A stretch of DNA of 64,000 nucleotides from Neoceratodus forsteri (lineage: Eukaryota; Chordata; Ceratodontiformes; Ceratodontidae): contig CM028132.1 of NCBI GenBank assembly GCA_016271365.2, forward strand, positions 591,115,001 through 591,179,000. The letters run 5' to 3'. This document shows, piece after piece, positions 9,942 through 20,667 of this stretch (its first letter is position 1; each line of letters begins with the position of its first letter). Position numbers and translations under genes: made by a program. The notes under the pieces are model-generated. The model was not told where the DNA came from. It saw only the letters and a program-made list of their open reading frames with translations, and did no database searches.

Positions 9942-10660
9942 ATGCATGTAGCTAAGCAGCTAACAACTCTTTTACTACTCCTAGTTGGAGACATCAAGCT
10001 AAACCCCGGGCCAACCACCCCCTTCTCCCCAGCGTTCAATTTACCTCGTGGCCTCAAAATAATGCACCTTAACATATGCAGCATCCTGAATAAACTAACC
10101 TCACTCCAACCAAGTGCCCTTTCCCTGTGTCCCAATATTTTAATTATCACTGAAACCTCATAACTTGGATGCTGAACTATCAATCCCTGGCTACTCCATC
10201 ATTCGCCATGACCGCCCTGGGGAAAAAAGAAGGGGGTGGCATTGCGATGTACATCTCCTCCAAGATACAGTTCACCCCGTCCTACTCTTCCTGCCCACAA
10301 AGTCTCTAGACACCCTTCTAATCAAAATCTCATTGCCACACTCCATTCCTATATATATATAGCCGGGTCCTACTGTCCCTGGACACCCTCCCCCACAAGC
10401 CATCCTAGACCACCTTAGCACCCTAAAAATCACTCGCTTCCAGGGGTGAGTTACACATCCTTGGGGACTTCAGTTTTAACTGGCTCTCCAACGCCAGCTC
10501 TAAGCTTCGTAGCCAAGTGAACACTCTAAATCTGTCCCAACAAATAACAGACCCGACTCGCCTAAATCATAAGTCATAGAATCACTCCCTCCTGGACTGG
10601 ACCCCTACCACTCACCCCCATCAGATCCTAGAAGCTGATCTCCTGCCAGACTCTCTAAGT
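9942..10660 (+). pseudogene. Family A LINE: 2A-like motif and endonuclease
   Basis: The frame at 9942-10163 encodes a hydrophobic run (LLLLLV), the 2A-like motif GDIKLNPGP (9987-10013), then the endonuclease start GLKIMHLNICSILNKL and ITETS. The rest continues in shifted frames: IPGYSIIRHDR (about 10183-10216), a GDFSFNW-type block near 10465, and DWTPTTHPHQ then a DSLSDHHMI block near 10600-10670, equivalent to the SDH motif of APE-type nucleases. Role: nicks genomic DNA to prime reverse transcription. At least three frameshifts and stops, so inactive. Confidence 0.72.
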
Positions 10661-10669
10661 GATCACCAC

Positions 10670-11281
10670 ATGATATATGTAGTGAGGAAAATATTCAGGC
10701 CCCGGACGCCTGCCCCGCGTACACTACTTACTAGGTCATACAAATCACTTGACCTCACTGCACATTTACACGACCTGGCAAATACTGAATGGTCTTACAT
10801 CCCACGCGCATCCTCCATCGACTCGGCCCTGGAACTGTTCAAGTCCAAATTCCTTGCAGCCTGGGATTTCCACGCACCACTCTGGAGGACTCGAGTAAGA
10901 GGTGCCCACCTACCCTGGGTCACCGCAAACATCATAGATCAATTCCACGCCAGGGACAAGGTTTGGAAAATGTATAAGACAACTGGTACCCAGGCGGCAC
11001 TCCAACTCTACCGCCAACTTCGCAATTCCTGCACTAGGATTACATGCCTGGCCAAAGCCAACTATTTCAAGGCCTCTTTCCACACAAATCTAACCCACCC
11101 TGTGAAATTCTGGAAAACACTTAAATCACTACTCTCCCCACCCAGCCAGCCACCCACCCCTTCTCTAAACATAGCAGGTTCCATTGTCACTGATTTAGGT
11201 GAAGTGGCCTCAACTTTTAACACACTCTTCACAAGCTGTGCATCCTCTCTCTCCTATCCTCTACCCCGCACCTTCCCATGA
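10670..11281 (+). pseudogene. Family A LINE: endonuclease end and linker
   Basis: Open frame of 203 residues covering the end of the endonuclease (YVVRKIFRPR) and the linker toward RT: PWVTANIIDQFHARDKVWK, then FHTNLTHPVKFWKTLKSLL and VASTFNTLFTSCA. These blocks match the minus-strand copy at 947-1300 in order. The RT domain continues in the next frame at 11278. Confidence 0.75.
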
Positions 11282-12605
11282 GCCCACTTCCCACGAGCCC
11301 ACCCACCCTCACTCTACCCATCCCCCTATCAGACAGCTTCTCATTCTGTCGGGTCACCCAATCAGAAGTGCTAAAAGCCCTGTGGGCTCTCAACCCAACC
11401 AAAGGCAAATGTCCCTCAGGTTTGGACTCCAAAATGCTATACCTATCTGCCCCTGCCATTTCCTCCCCTCTGACCACCCTCTTCAATCTCTCTTTCTCGC
11501 TAGCAGTAATTACATCTGATTGGAAGCATGCCATAGTCATCCCTCTCTCCAAAGGAGGCGACCCCTCCTCGCCGAGCAACTACCGCCCTATCTCCCCGCT
11601 CCCTATTCTGGCCAAAGTTCAGGAGCAACTTGTCCTCTCCCAACTATCCTCATTTCTCAATTCTTCTTCCTTCTTCTCACATTACCAATCCGGATTTCGG
11701 AAATCACACTCTACCATTACTTCCTTGTTAAGGCTCACAGATGACATCCTTACCGGCATGGATAATGGGCACACCACCTCAGCTATCTTTGTTGACCTAG
11801 CAAAGGCTTTCAACACTGTCTCCCACCCCCTTCTGTTATCTAAACTCTCCCTCGCTGGCCTCTCTGGATCTGCCTCCAGCTGGTTATACTCCTACCTGGC
11901 AGGCAGGTCACAAGCAGTAGGAATTGGCCCCCACGCTTCTCTCCCCCTTCCCGTCACTTCTGGAGTCCCCCAAGGCTTGGTCCTTGGCCTGTTACTCTTC
12001 TCCATTTTTCTAAATGACTTGCCCTCAGCATGCCAGCACACTTCCATTCACTTGTATGCCGACGACACAGTACTGTGTGCAACGGTCCCACCCCCAGCGA
12101 AGTGCTCTCTAGGCTCCAACAGGACTTCAATGCTATTCAGCTCTGGTCCCGCTCAAACCAGCTATTTCTCAATCCAAAGAAAACTGTCTCCCTGACTTTC
12201 GGCTCGAGGCATGGACTCGCCCAACTCCCCTCCACCCCAACTTTCCACACCATCGATGGGAACCCTTTGGAGACCTGCACCACTTTCAGATACCTCAGGG
12301 TCTGGCTTGACCAGTACCTCGACTTCTCAGACCACATTGACGCAATCCACAATAAGCTGCTTCCCAAACTGTGCGCCGTATACCGGAACCGTGGTTGCAT
12401 CCCACTACCAACCCACAAAGCAATCGTACATAAAATGATCCTCCCATTATTTGACTATGCAGACATAGTATACAGCGTGGCTCCTAAGACCTCCTTAGCC
12501 AGACTCAACCCTCTCTTCCACTCCTTCTGTCGCTTTGCACTGGACTGCCCTCTCATAACCCATCACTGTGACCTCTACAGGTCCCAAGATCTACCATCAC
12601 TCTAG
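11278..12605 (+). pseudogene. Family A LINE reverse transcriptase and C-terminal domain
   Basis: Two overlapping frames (11278-12195 and 12030-12605) carry a nearly complete RT. Visible are LSKGGDPSSPSNYRPIS, the motif A block FVDLAKAFNTVSHPLLL, motif B (SGVPQGLVLGLLLFSIF), the catalytic YADD (about 12055-12066), then, after a frameshift near 12090, QLFLNPKKTVSLTFG and LRVWLDQYLDFSDHI followed by the C-terminal LPLFDYADIVYSVA block. Motif B has two changes (S to L and P to L) compared with the usual VPQGSVLGPLLF. The frameshift after YADD probably kills it. Confidence 0.85.
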
Positions 12606-13163
12606 GATTGGAGGCTGACGCACTGCACGAGGTTCACAGCAAAATTCTGGACCCAGTCCCTACCCCCTTACTTTGCAACTGACCTCATAGTTCAACCGCA
12701 TCCCTCCTACTCTCTCCGGTACTCCCGACTCCCCGTGGTCCCTCACATGTCCTCCACTAAAGTACAAAATGCTTTCAAGTACCGTAAGCCTAAAGCATGG
12801 AACTCCCTGCCTGGAGACATTGGACAATGTGGCAACCCCCAGAAGCTAAATTCCCTACTCAAGTCGTACTTCTACTCCTCCTGCTCATGCACCTAGTCCT
12901 GCGGGATGGCTCAATTTGTTCCAACTCCACCCTTACCACGACCAGGTGCAAGTTAGTATATTCTGTATTTTTCTTGCTGCTGCACTTAGACTCCATGCAA
13001 TGAATACAATACTAAGTCTTCCCATGAGTTATAACTGCACAATGTCTGAACCTAGCATGATCTCTGTATTGCAAATAGTCTGTATTCCTGTGACCTCTGT
13101 TTTGCAATTCGTCTGTATTTCCTGTGATAGTACTTGCTGTTTTCCCCTACCCCATACCCCCAG

Positions 13164-13232
13164 GATGCATCTGGAATCGAGCATTGCACCACTCAGCATG
13201 CCTTCCTGGTAAAACTTTTAAATAAATAAATA
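13164..13232 (+). repeat. Family A LINE 3' tail
   Basis: Tail with a CTGGAATCGAGCATTGC block, CTCAGCATGCCTTCCTGGTAAAA and TAAATAAATAAATA. The same tail, with small changes, ends the copies at 23135, 25495 and 51716. Such shared 3' ends are what a LINE's own RT recognises. Confidence 0.8.
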
Positions 13233-14385
13233 GTCAGACTAAGGATAGGAAAGGGCTGGGTGGAGGGAATTAAAGGGAAAGATGGAAATGCTGAACCGGT
13301 ATTTTTGCTTAGTATTCATGGCGGAGGGTAAGGGGACACTGCATAAATGTGTCATCACAGCCAGGGAGAAAGGGCTTCAATAGGGAACCAACTATGGTGG
13401 GACAGGTAGGAAAGGTCTAAATGCACTAAAGGTGGACAAATCAGTGGACACAAGCAGGCTACATTTACAGGTACTGAAAGAAATGGTGGACATTCTGACC
13501 ACACCACTGGCAGATCCCCTTCAAGTATTCCTTAGAAACAAGGATGGTACCAAGGGATATGTGGTGCCCCTGCACAAGAGCAGAAGAGGATGAACAAGGT
13601 GAGCACAGACCTGTCACTGTGGCCTATATAGTGGGACTGTTACTGGAGGCCATAATGAAAGAGAGGCTGGTAGGGTTCCTGGAGGCAAATGGTTTTCAGG
13701 ATACTAGGCAGCATGGGCTCATGGAAGGATGGTCATGTCAGATGAACCTGTTGATTTCTTTGACTGGGCAATGAGGGCAGTAAACAATGGTCAGGTATTT
13801 GACAAAAAATAACTGGACTTAAGCAAAGCATTTGATTTTGTTCCACGTGGACAGCTGGTCAAGATACTGTGCAACCCTGGGGTAGGATACAGGATGGGTG
13901 ATGAATTGGATGCGTGAGAGAACCCAGAGGGTTGTCCTCAGCTGAGAGTACTCAAAGGTCTGGGATGCCACCAGTGGAGTGCCACAGGGATTGGTCTTGG
14001 GACTGGTCCTTTCTAACATCATATGTGACACTGTGATAGGGATTTAGGGGAAGATCTACCTCTTCACATATGACACAAAGATCTGCAGAAGAGTGGACAG
14101 CAAGGAGGGTGTTAGGGCCATGAGACTGGTCTAGGGTATGGCAGTTAAAGTTTAACACAGAGAAGTGTAAGGTAATGCACATAGGTGCCAGGAAGAGAAT
14201 ACAGAATGGGGGGAGTAGGGGTTGCGAGAACAATGGAGGAAAGAGCCTTGGGGGTGGTAATTATGAACAACTTGAAAAAAATCAGCCAGTGAAACATGGA
14301 CAGTGGAAAGGGCAAATAGAATGCTGGGATGCATAGCAAGGTAGGTCAGCAGGAGGAGGGAGGTGATCCTGTATGTCGTTCTTTG
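13233..14385 (+). pseudogene. CR1 LINE, linker and reverse transcriptase (second part)
   Basis: Continuation of the CR1 at 8536. Pieces in several frames read KDRKGLGGGN, a RPVTV...LLEAIMKERLVGFLE block (about 13600-13690), LMEGWSCQMNLLISLTGQ (13715-13770), a KAFD-type block near 13820-13835, a motif B remnant near 13970-14000 (GVPQGLVLGLVLS in frame), and LKFNTEKCKVMHIGARKR (about 14145-14195). The 3' end is missing; it is cut by the family C LINE that begins at 14386. Confidence 0.75.
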
Positions 14386-15019
14386 TTTTTGATTTATTAT
14401 TAAGGTTAAGACCGTAAAGCAAAGCTCATTTACAATGGTGGCCATATCATCAAAATACAATATACAAACAAATTACAAAAATACAGAATGCACACTAACA
14501 TCAAACTAATTACACACAATATAAAACAAATAACAAGAACATGTAAGATGTTTTTAAGAACAGTTGGAGGGCCTAAGGGAAAGAAGGTATCTTTTTAAAG
14601 CATACACAGAAGGGGCTTTCTAATGCTCAAGTCTAAAATCATCCGGTAAGTTGTTCCAATATCTCTGAATAAGTTGGCCAAAAAAAATTATCTGATCGTT
14701 CCGTTCTTGTGTAAGGAACCAGCATCTCTTTAAGATGACTTTTCCTTAAAGAGGAATCAATATCCCTAAATTTCAATTTATCGCTTTAGTACCCTCAACC
14801 TTACCCTTAACTTACCCAGCCCACATCTACAAGAGAAGATATTTTTATGAAGTTCTCTCCTCTTAGATAAGGATATCCATCCTAGGTGCTGATACATTTC
14901 ACAATGGTGGACTAATTGCAGACATTTTAATATCAACCTGGCCAATTGATTGAATAGAATATCTAACCTGTAGAGTATATCAGAGGTAGCGTTACAGCAT
15001 AAAATATCCCCATAATCTA
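14386..15019 (-). pseudogene. Family C LINE, 3' end and C-terminal domain
   Basis: Minus strand. The frame at 15032-14778 shows VDYGDILCCNATSDILYRLD, the C-terminal block that follows RT in L2/CR1-type LINEs, and then HHCEMYQHLGWISLSKRRELH. The rest down to 14386 is 3' untranslated. The upstream coding part continues at 17234 after the Tc1 insertion. Confidence 0.75.
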
Positions 15020-15250
15020 CAGTCGTGGACAAAAATATTGACGCCCTTGCAGTTTTTTCTAATAATGCACTATTCCTTCCAGAAAATTGTTGAAAGTAAA
15101 AAATATTTTGGTATCCACATATGTATTTCTTTGGTTTGCAGTAGAATAAAACACAAAAAGCAGAAAAATTGACTAAGTCTTAGCTTATTCCACACAGAAA
15201 TCCTTAAATGGCCCGGACAAAATTATTGGCACCTTTTAGAAGTAGTTAGA

Positions 15251-15264
15251 AATAATTCGATTTT
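15251..15264. repeat. Target duplication of the SINE, left copy
   Basis: AATAATTCGATTTT matches AATAATTAGATTTC at 15813-15826 in 12 of 14 positions, flanking the SINE inside the Tc1 element. Confidence 0.65.
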
Positions 15265-15812
15265 GGACCAGCCCAGTGGCGCTGGACGCCACACCTCGCG
15301 CTGCGCCTGCGACCCGGGTTCAGGAACAAACTCCGGTGGCCGGGGGTCGGCAGGGGAGGGAGGATCGAACGTCCCAACGGATGCTCTCCTCCCTCAGGGG
15401 TGGGAACCAAGAATGCATCTGCGTTCTACATCTCCTTCATAGCCGGTGGAAGCACCGACAATTGAAAGGATGGAGGCAGCTCCGTTCGTCGGAGTCGGGG
15501 AGGGGGGACGTCGATGGTGCATGAGAGGGACATGCGCCACAACTCAGGGCGTGCGTCCCTAGGCGCTCGGCGTCCCAGGGTAGGGGAAACCAGGAGAAAA
15601 GGGAAAACACCTCTCGGTAAGCCCTAGATGATAGCCTCTCGGAACCATCCAGGACCACCAGAAGAGGGACAGACCCCACTGTGCAGGGGAAGAGAAGGAG
15701 GCACTCCAGGGGCAGATCCCCCTGAGGTGGAAACGGAGGTTGAGAGGAAGGAAGGAGAGGGCTCCGAGAGCAGGAAGGCGGAGATAAAGAAATAAAGTAA
15801 AAAAAAAATAAT
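15265..15812 (+). mobile_element. SINE with tRNA-like head, inside the Tc1 element
   Basis: GC-rich 548-bp insert in otherwise AT-rich transposon DNA. Near its start lies an A-box-like CAGCCCAGTGG (15269-15279; 8 of the 9 fixed positions of the consensus) and a B-box-like GGTTCAGGAAC (15317-15327; 7 of 9 fixed positions), 37 bases apart, which fits an internal RNA polymerase III promoter derived from a tRNA. It ends in GAAATAAAGTAAAAAAAAAATAATA and is bracketed by a 14-bp imperfect target duplication. No known SINE body is recognised. Confidence 0.65.
15269..15327 (+). promoter_or_regulatory. Putative pol III A box and B box of the SINE
   Basis: A box at 15269-15279 and B box at 15317-15327. 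Spacing is like that of a tRNA gene. The B box differs from consensus at two positions, so promoter strength is doubtful. Confidence 0.5.
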
Positions 15813-15956
15813 AATAATTAGATTTCAAGCAGGTGATTCTCCTTCACTTTGGAATTGAACTCACCTGTGGTGAGTTGCAGGTGCCTGCAATATAAAAATC
15901 ACTCATTCAACCAGTTTGAATAGAGAAAAGGACTTGTTCTCCTGTTTTGTGTCACT

Positions 15957-17007
15957 GTGTGTACCGCAATGAGCATGGAAAAAAGAAAGACAGCCAGAGA
16001 ATTGTCTGAGGAGGTCAGACAGAAGATTGTAAAGCATGGACAATCTCAGGGCTACAAATCAATCTCCAGAGACCTTGATGTTCCTGTTTCCACCGCACGT
16101 AATGTTATCAGGATGTTTAAGGCCCATGGCACTTGTAGCTAATCTCCCTGGACGGGCCGCAAAAGAAAACTTGATCAAGATTGCAGCAGGATTGTTCGAA
16201 TGGTGGAGAAAGCACCTCGATCAACTGCCAAACAGATTCAAGCTGACCTTCAGACACAAGGTATGACAGTTTCAACTCGCACCATCCGTTGCCAACTCAG
16301 TGAAAGGGGGTTATATGGTAGGAGGCCCAGGAGGACCCCACTGCTGAGAGAGAGAGAGAGACATAAGAAAGCCCGACTGGGGTTTGCCAAAACACACCTG
16401 AACAAGCCAAAATCCTTCTGGGAGAATGTCCTGTGGACAGATGAGACCAAATTAGCACTTTTTGGTAAAGCACATCATCTCTATGTTTACAGAAAACAAA
16501 ATGAAGCCTTCAAAGAAAAGAACACCTTCCCCTACAGTCAAACATGGAGGAGGTTCAGTGATGTTTTGGGGTTGTCTGTGCCTCTGGCACTGGTGCCTTG
16601 AAGCGTGTGCATGGCATCATGAAATCTGAGATTACCAGGCCATTTTGGAGCGCAATGTTGAACCCAGTGTCAGAAAGCTGGGTCTCCATCAAAGGTCATG
16701 GGTCTTCCAGCAGGACAATGACCCCAAACACACTTCAAAAAGTACCCAGGAATGGTTCAAGACAAGATGCTGGACTGTTCTGAAGTGGCCAGCAATGAGT
16801 CCAGATCTAAATCCCATTGAAAACCTGTGGAGAGATCTGAAAACAGCAGTTGGGAGAAGGCACCCTTCAAATCTTGGAGAACTGGAGCAGTTTGCACAAG
16901 AAGAGTGGGCCAAACTGCCAGTAGAGAGGTGCAGGAAGCTCAACTATGGCTATAGGAAGCAGTTGATTGCAGTTATTTTGACCAAAGGCTATGCTACCAA
17001 ATATTAA
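15957..17007 (+). pseudogene. Tc1-type transposase, broken
   Basis: The transposase cuts and pastes the element at TA. N-terminal helix-turn-helix: ELSEEVRQKIVKHG and SISRDLDVPVSTARNVI (15966-16120). A stop (TAA, 16140-16142) lies in the same frame, followed by GRKRKLDQD (the GRKR linker) and the second DNA-binding region. The catalytic triad is all present: Asp in LWTDETK (about 16435-16450), Asp in QQDNDPKH (about 16710-16733) and Glu in NPIENLW (about 16811-16831); the last two are 34 residues apart, so DD34E. Frameshifts between about 16560 and 16645 break the frame in the TVKHGGGSVMFWGC to TGALKRVHG region. An AG run at 16349-16361 is intact in frame. Not functional as it stands. Confidence 0.9.
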
Positions 17008-17233
17008 GTCTAGGGTGTCAATAATTTTGTCAATGCCATTTCTTTTCATTTTCTGATTTAAAAGGATATATTAAATTCTGAATCAAAAACAAAGGTTCTG
17101 TAATATTAACAGAGAAATAAAGAATTGTGGAGACCAAATTCTATACTGTTGTTAATTTCAACTTATGTTTAGAGGAAATTGTGAATTATTTGAAAAAAGT
17201 GCAAGGGCGCCAATATTTTTGGCCACAACTGTA

Positions 17234-17760
17234 TGAGGGGTAAAATTTGCTTTAAGGTATCTGTATCCAAACAGTTTTTATTTAGCTATAGAAAATCCAC
17301 TCTTTTGCTGACTTGAGTTATTAATTTATCTAAGTGCTCGTTTCTAGATCCTACATGATAAAGCCAGAAATCCCGATATCGGTAGATGTCGACATTCTCC
17401 AGGGCATGCCCAGCATCATCCACTATAACTAGAGAATCATCTGTATCGTCCTTAGAAATAACTCCAAATGCCATACACTTAGTTTTGGTAGTATTCAATT
17501 TTAGTTTGATTTTGGTGAAAAAAGACTGGAGATTGCTGAAGCTGTCCTGGAGAACATTTTTGCACACCCTCAACCAATGGGTTTGAGGAATAGATTATAG
17601 TATCATCAGCATAAAGATGGTAGGACACATCTCCCAGATCTTTTAGATACATTAGGAAGAGCAGTGGCCCCAGGGCAGAGCTCTGGGTAACTCCCCTCTC
17701 CACTAACAATGGGGCAGATACCATTCTGTTTATGGCTGTAATCTGATGTCAATCTAATAA
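17234..17760 (-). pseudogene. Family C LINE, RT catalytic region
   Basis: Minus strand frames 17724-17479 and 17573-17286 encode PLLVERGVTQSSALGPLLFLMYL (motif B, usual PQGS replaced by TQSS), then HLYADDTIIYSS with the catalytic YADD (about 17610-17600), then KIKLKLNTTKTKCMAFG and the block after it. Frame changes near 17530. The element continues at 14386 (C-terminus) and 19946 (N-terminal side). Confidence 0.85.
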
Positions 17761-19945
17761 ACAAAGCCTTCAATGAAGCGTTCTCGGACCTCTCTGGGAT
17801 ACTCCCCCCCCAGACTTCTTCGGGGACTCACCACACTCCAACACCTCTACTACTGATGCTCACCATCAGTCTGCCCCCCTTTTTTACTTCAAGAAGCTAA
17901 CCCCCTCGCTAGTCAGAAAATACCTTCGCAAAGTGCTTGGGAAATCACGACAAAGCGCAGACACACTGGACCCCAAACTTGTTGCACTCGCTGTTGAAGA
18001 AGTTCTCCTCCCCATAACAAAGATCCTGAACCTGTCACTCTGCCAATCACAATTCCCACAGGTGTGGAAATCAGCCATCATGACTCCTGTACACAAGAAT
18101 GGAGACAGGGCATCGCTGTCAAATTACTGGCCCATCTTGCCTCCGCTCTCCAAAGCACTAGAACGCATAGTGGCTCACCAGTTGGTTGAATACCTTGAAA
18201 AATACTCAATCCAATGCCCTGAGCAGCATGAGTTCTGTAAGGGCCATAGTACCTCTATGGCACTTCTGGAACTCACTGGTTTCATACACCGGTTGTTGGA
18301 CCAGGGAACCCTAGCAGGGGCAGTCTTCACTGACCTCTCAAAGGCCTTTGATACTGTCCACCACTCCCTCCTCCTAAACCACTTAACCTTCATTGGCCTC
18401 TCTGCAAAATCAACTCTCTGGTTCAGAAGCTACCTAGGACAATGTACACAAAGAGTGAAAATCAACAATGTACTCTCCGACCATCTGCCTGTAAGATCTG
18501 GTGTCCCCCAAGGCTCTGTATTGGGACCGCTCCTTTTCAGCATTTTTCTCAACAATCTACCAAGCCACTGCCCACAACAGATGCTACTCTATGCAGATGA
18601 TGCAGTAATCTTCACAAGCTGCCCAGACCCAGAGGAACTTGAGGGCAATCTGCAACATTGCTTCGGTATTGTTGAGGAATGGTTCCAAAACCATAAACTA
18701 ATACTAAACAGCAATAAAACCAAAGCCATGATGTTCTGCAGCACTTGGAACAAGCACAAGTCCCACGCTCTTAACATCAGTACCCGCTCTGGAGCTCTGC
18801 TCGAACATACCTAGCACTTTAAATATCTTGGGGTCACACTTTTCAGCTGTCTAGCCTATGACCAGCACATCAGCAATGTTTCTAGGACTGTCAACTACAA
18901 AATCAGTCTCCTCCACAGGCACAAGCACTGTCTCACTTTGGACACCCTTAGACTAGCCATCAACAGCTCCATCCTTTCTGTCGTAGACTATGGCTTGGTT
19001 ATCTATGGTGCTGCTTGCCACACTGCTCTCTGCAGAATATCAGTTGCACTGAACAGGGCCTGCAGACTGCTCACAGGGGCTGAACATCTCACCCATACCT
19101 GTGACCTCTATGCTCAAACAAGCTGGCTCCAACTCAGTGGGAGGTTACACTACCAAACCTGTTTGCTGGCCAAAAAGGCTCTACTTGGTATCCTTCCCCC
19201 TGGCACAGCTAACCTACTCCAACCTCACAGCAGCAACTCACAATGGACAAGAAGCGCCAGCACTCACCTCTTCCATGTTCCTTGTCTTTGAATGACGCAG
19301 GGTCAACGCTCCTTTGCCTGTAGCGCACCCCCTCTGGTTTAATTCCCTCAGCCGGGACATCACCAACCAACCAACTCTGGACCCTTTTAAAAGACTGCTA
19401 CACCAACATCTTTCTGCATCCAGCACCTGTGACTGCTACCACTAGTCCCCATTGCCAGTAGCCTCTGCCTTGCCTCCACCTTCCTGCATTTGCATGGTCC
19501 CTTGCCACCTCTACTCTCCCCTCTCCCCCTCCCACCCTGCCACTTAGCTGCTTGCTGCACTGGCATGGCCACTAGCCTCTCTACCCCCACCCCTCACTTT
19601 GACAATGTCTATGACTGCTGCTACTCTCTTTCTCACCTCACTCTTACCACCCTCCCCTACCCACTGCCATCTTAGCCCCTCTCTAACTCCTTTTTGCCTA
19701 CCTCTGACTATTCTCACCGCCAACTTACTATATACGCAAACTGAGGGTATCTTACCTTTTACTGTTATGTTTTGTATATATAAACCTGCTTGTATAAACT
19801 GCTGTAATTATTGTCCATGTTTTATACTCTCTGTTGTATAATCCTTTGTAACACTGTCTTCCCCACTGACGCGGGACCTTTGTAAACAAGCTCCCAGCTC
19901 AAAGGTGTTTAATCCTAGTCCTCAATAAATAAAAAAAAAATAAAA
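17761..19945 (+). mobile_element. Family B LINE, 5'-truncated
   Basis: A 2.2-kb copy that starts just upstream of RT and ends with ACCTTTGTAAACAAGCTC, CAGCTCAAAGGT and AATAAATAAAAAAAAAATAAAA. It interrupts the family C LINE at its LDWF / motif B stretch. The coding frame has only one stop, so this is a relatively recent insertion. The 3' untranslated part (19292-19930) is pyrimidine-rich. Confidence 0.83.
17870..19291 (+). pseudogene. Family B LINE reverse transcriptase, single stop
   Basis: One frame runs from the RT fingers to the C-terminal domain: YLRKVLGKSRQSADTLDPKL, NYWPILPPLSKALERIVAHQ, motif A FTDLSKAFDTVHHSLLL, motif B RSGVPQGSVLGPLLFSIFL (18490-18550), YADDAVIF with both catalytic Asp (18589-18612), NHKLILNSNKTKAMMF, a TAG stop at 18812-18814, then HFKYLGVTLFSC and the SSILSVVDYGLVIYG block near 18965-19010. 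Except for the TAG the frame is unbroken for about 450 codons. All catalytic residues are kept. Endonuclease is absent through 5' truncation. Confidence 0.9.
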
Positions 19946-20660
19946 CAGGAGCAAAACCAGTCCAATGCTATTTTGCCAATGCCCACATCATAGAGTTGGG
20001 ATAACAGGAGCTGATGATCTACTGTGTCGAAGGCCTTGGAGAGATCAATCAGAATAGCCCCAGTAAAATACTTGGACTCCTTTGCTGATCCGATGTCATC
20101 CAAGACCCTTGACACAGCAGCCACAGTCCCGTGTTGTTTTCTAAAACCTGACTGGTACTGATCCAATAAACTCTGGCCCTTCAAATGGCCAGTAAGTTGT
20201 CGAACTAGGAGTTTTTCCAAAATCTTACTAAGGGCAGTAATGATATGAGACTGCAGTTGTTTAAATAACCAGTATCCCCACCCTTAAAAACAGAAGCCAC
20301 CCTGGCCAATTTCCAATCATCAGGGAAACACCCTATGGATATGAACCTTGTACTAATAAGTCAGGGATCCAGCTATATGGGTAGCAGAGTATTTCAGCAT
20401 AGTCGATGGCAAGCCATCCGGTCCGCAACTCCCACTTACTTTCAAACACAAAAGTAACTCAAGGACCTCATACAGCTCAATTTCCTGAAAAGAGAAAGAT
20501 GAAGATTTCTCTTTAGTACAAATATAAGGATTTTTAAGAGGTTTTGGGTGGAACCAAAAAATGTGCCTGTGACAATAAAAACTTACTGAATCTATCTGAC
20601 AGAGGACAGTCTTTTGGATAAGTTTCTTCATTGGACAATTGAATATTTGGACTATTTTTT
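19946..20660 (-). pseudogene. Family C LINE, RT N-terminal region
   Basis: Minus strand. The frame at 20220-19915 reads MEKLLVRQLTGHL, DQYQSGFRKQHGTVAAVSRV and the motif A block LIDLSKAFDTVDHQLLL with catalytic Asp, ending LDWFCS where the family B LINE was inserted. The frame at 20673-20353 gives the RT start (LCLKVSGSCGPDGLPSTMLKY). Frameshift between about 20350 and 20220. Confidence 0.82.
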
Positions 20661-20667
20661 TAATATA

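Larger units (their letters stand above)
9531..13232 (+). mobile_element. Family A LINE, near full length
   Basis: This 3.7-kb copy holds a 2A-like motif, an AP-endonuclease, a linker, a reverse transcriptase and a C-terminal domain in that order, then a family-typical tail (CTCAGCATGCCTTCCTGGTAAAA followed by TTTAAATAAATAAATA). It splits a CR1 at the KCKSKGD / KDRKGLG point of the CR1 linker. No ORF1 is recognisable upstream of the 2A-like motif, only a short proline- and serine-rich stretch. By its RT (VDLAKAFNTVSH, LYADD) it falls in the broad CR1/L2/Rex1 group; I cannot place it more finely by eye. Confidence 0.8.
15020..17231 (+). mobile_element. Tc1/mariner-type DNA transposon
   Basis: Starts CAGTCGTGGACAAAAATATT and ends with the inverse (AATATTTTTGGCCACAACTG), with TA on both sides (15018-15019 and 17232-17233), the duplication made by all Tc1/mariner elements. 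The inverted repeats match strongly for about 35 bp and more weakly for about 200 bp. It encodes a broken DD34E transposase and carries a SINE in its left untranslated part. It sits inside the C-terminal coding part of the family C LINE. Without the SINE it is about 1.65 kb, normal for a Tc1 element. Confidence 0.93.
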
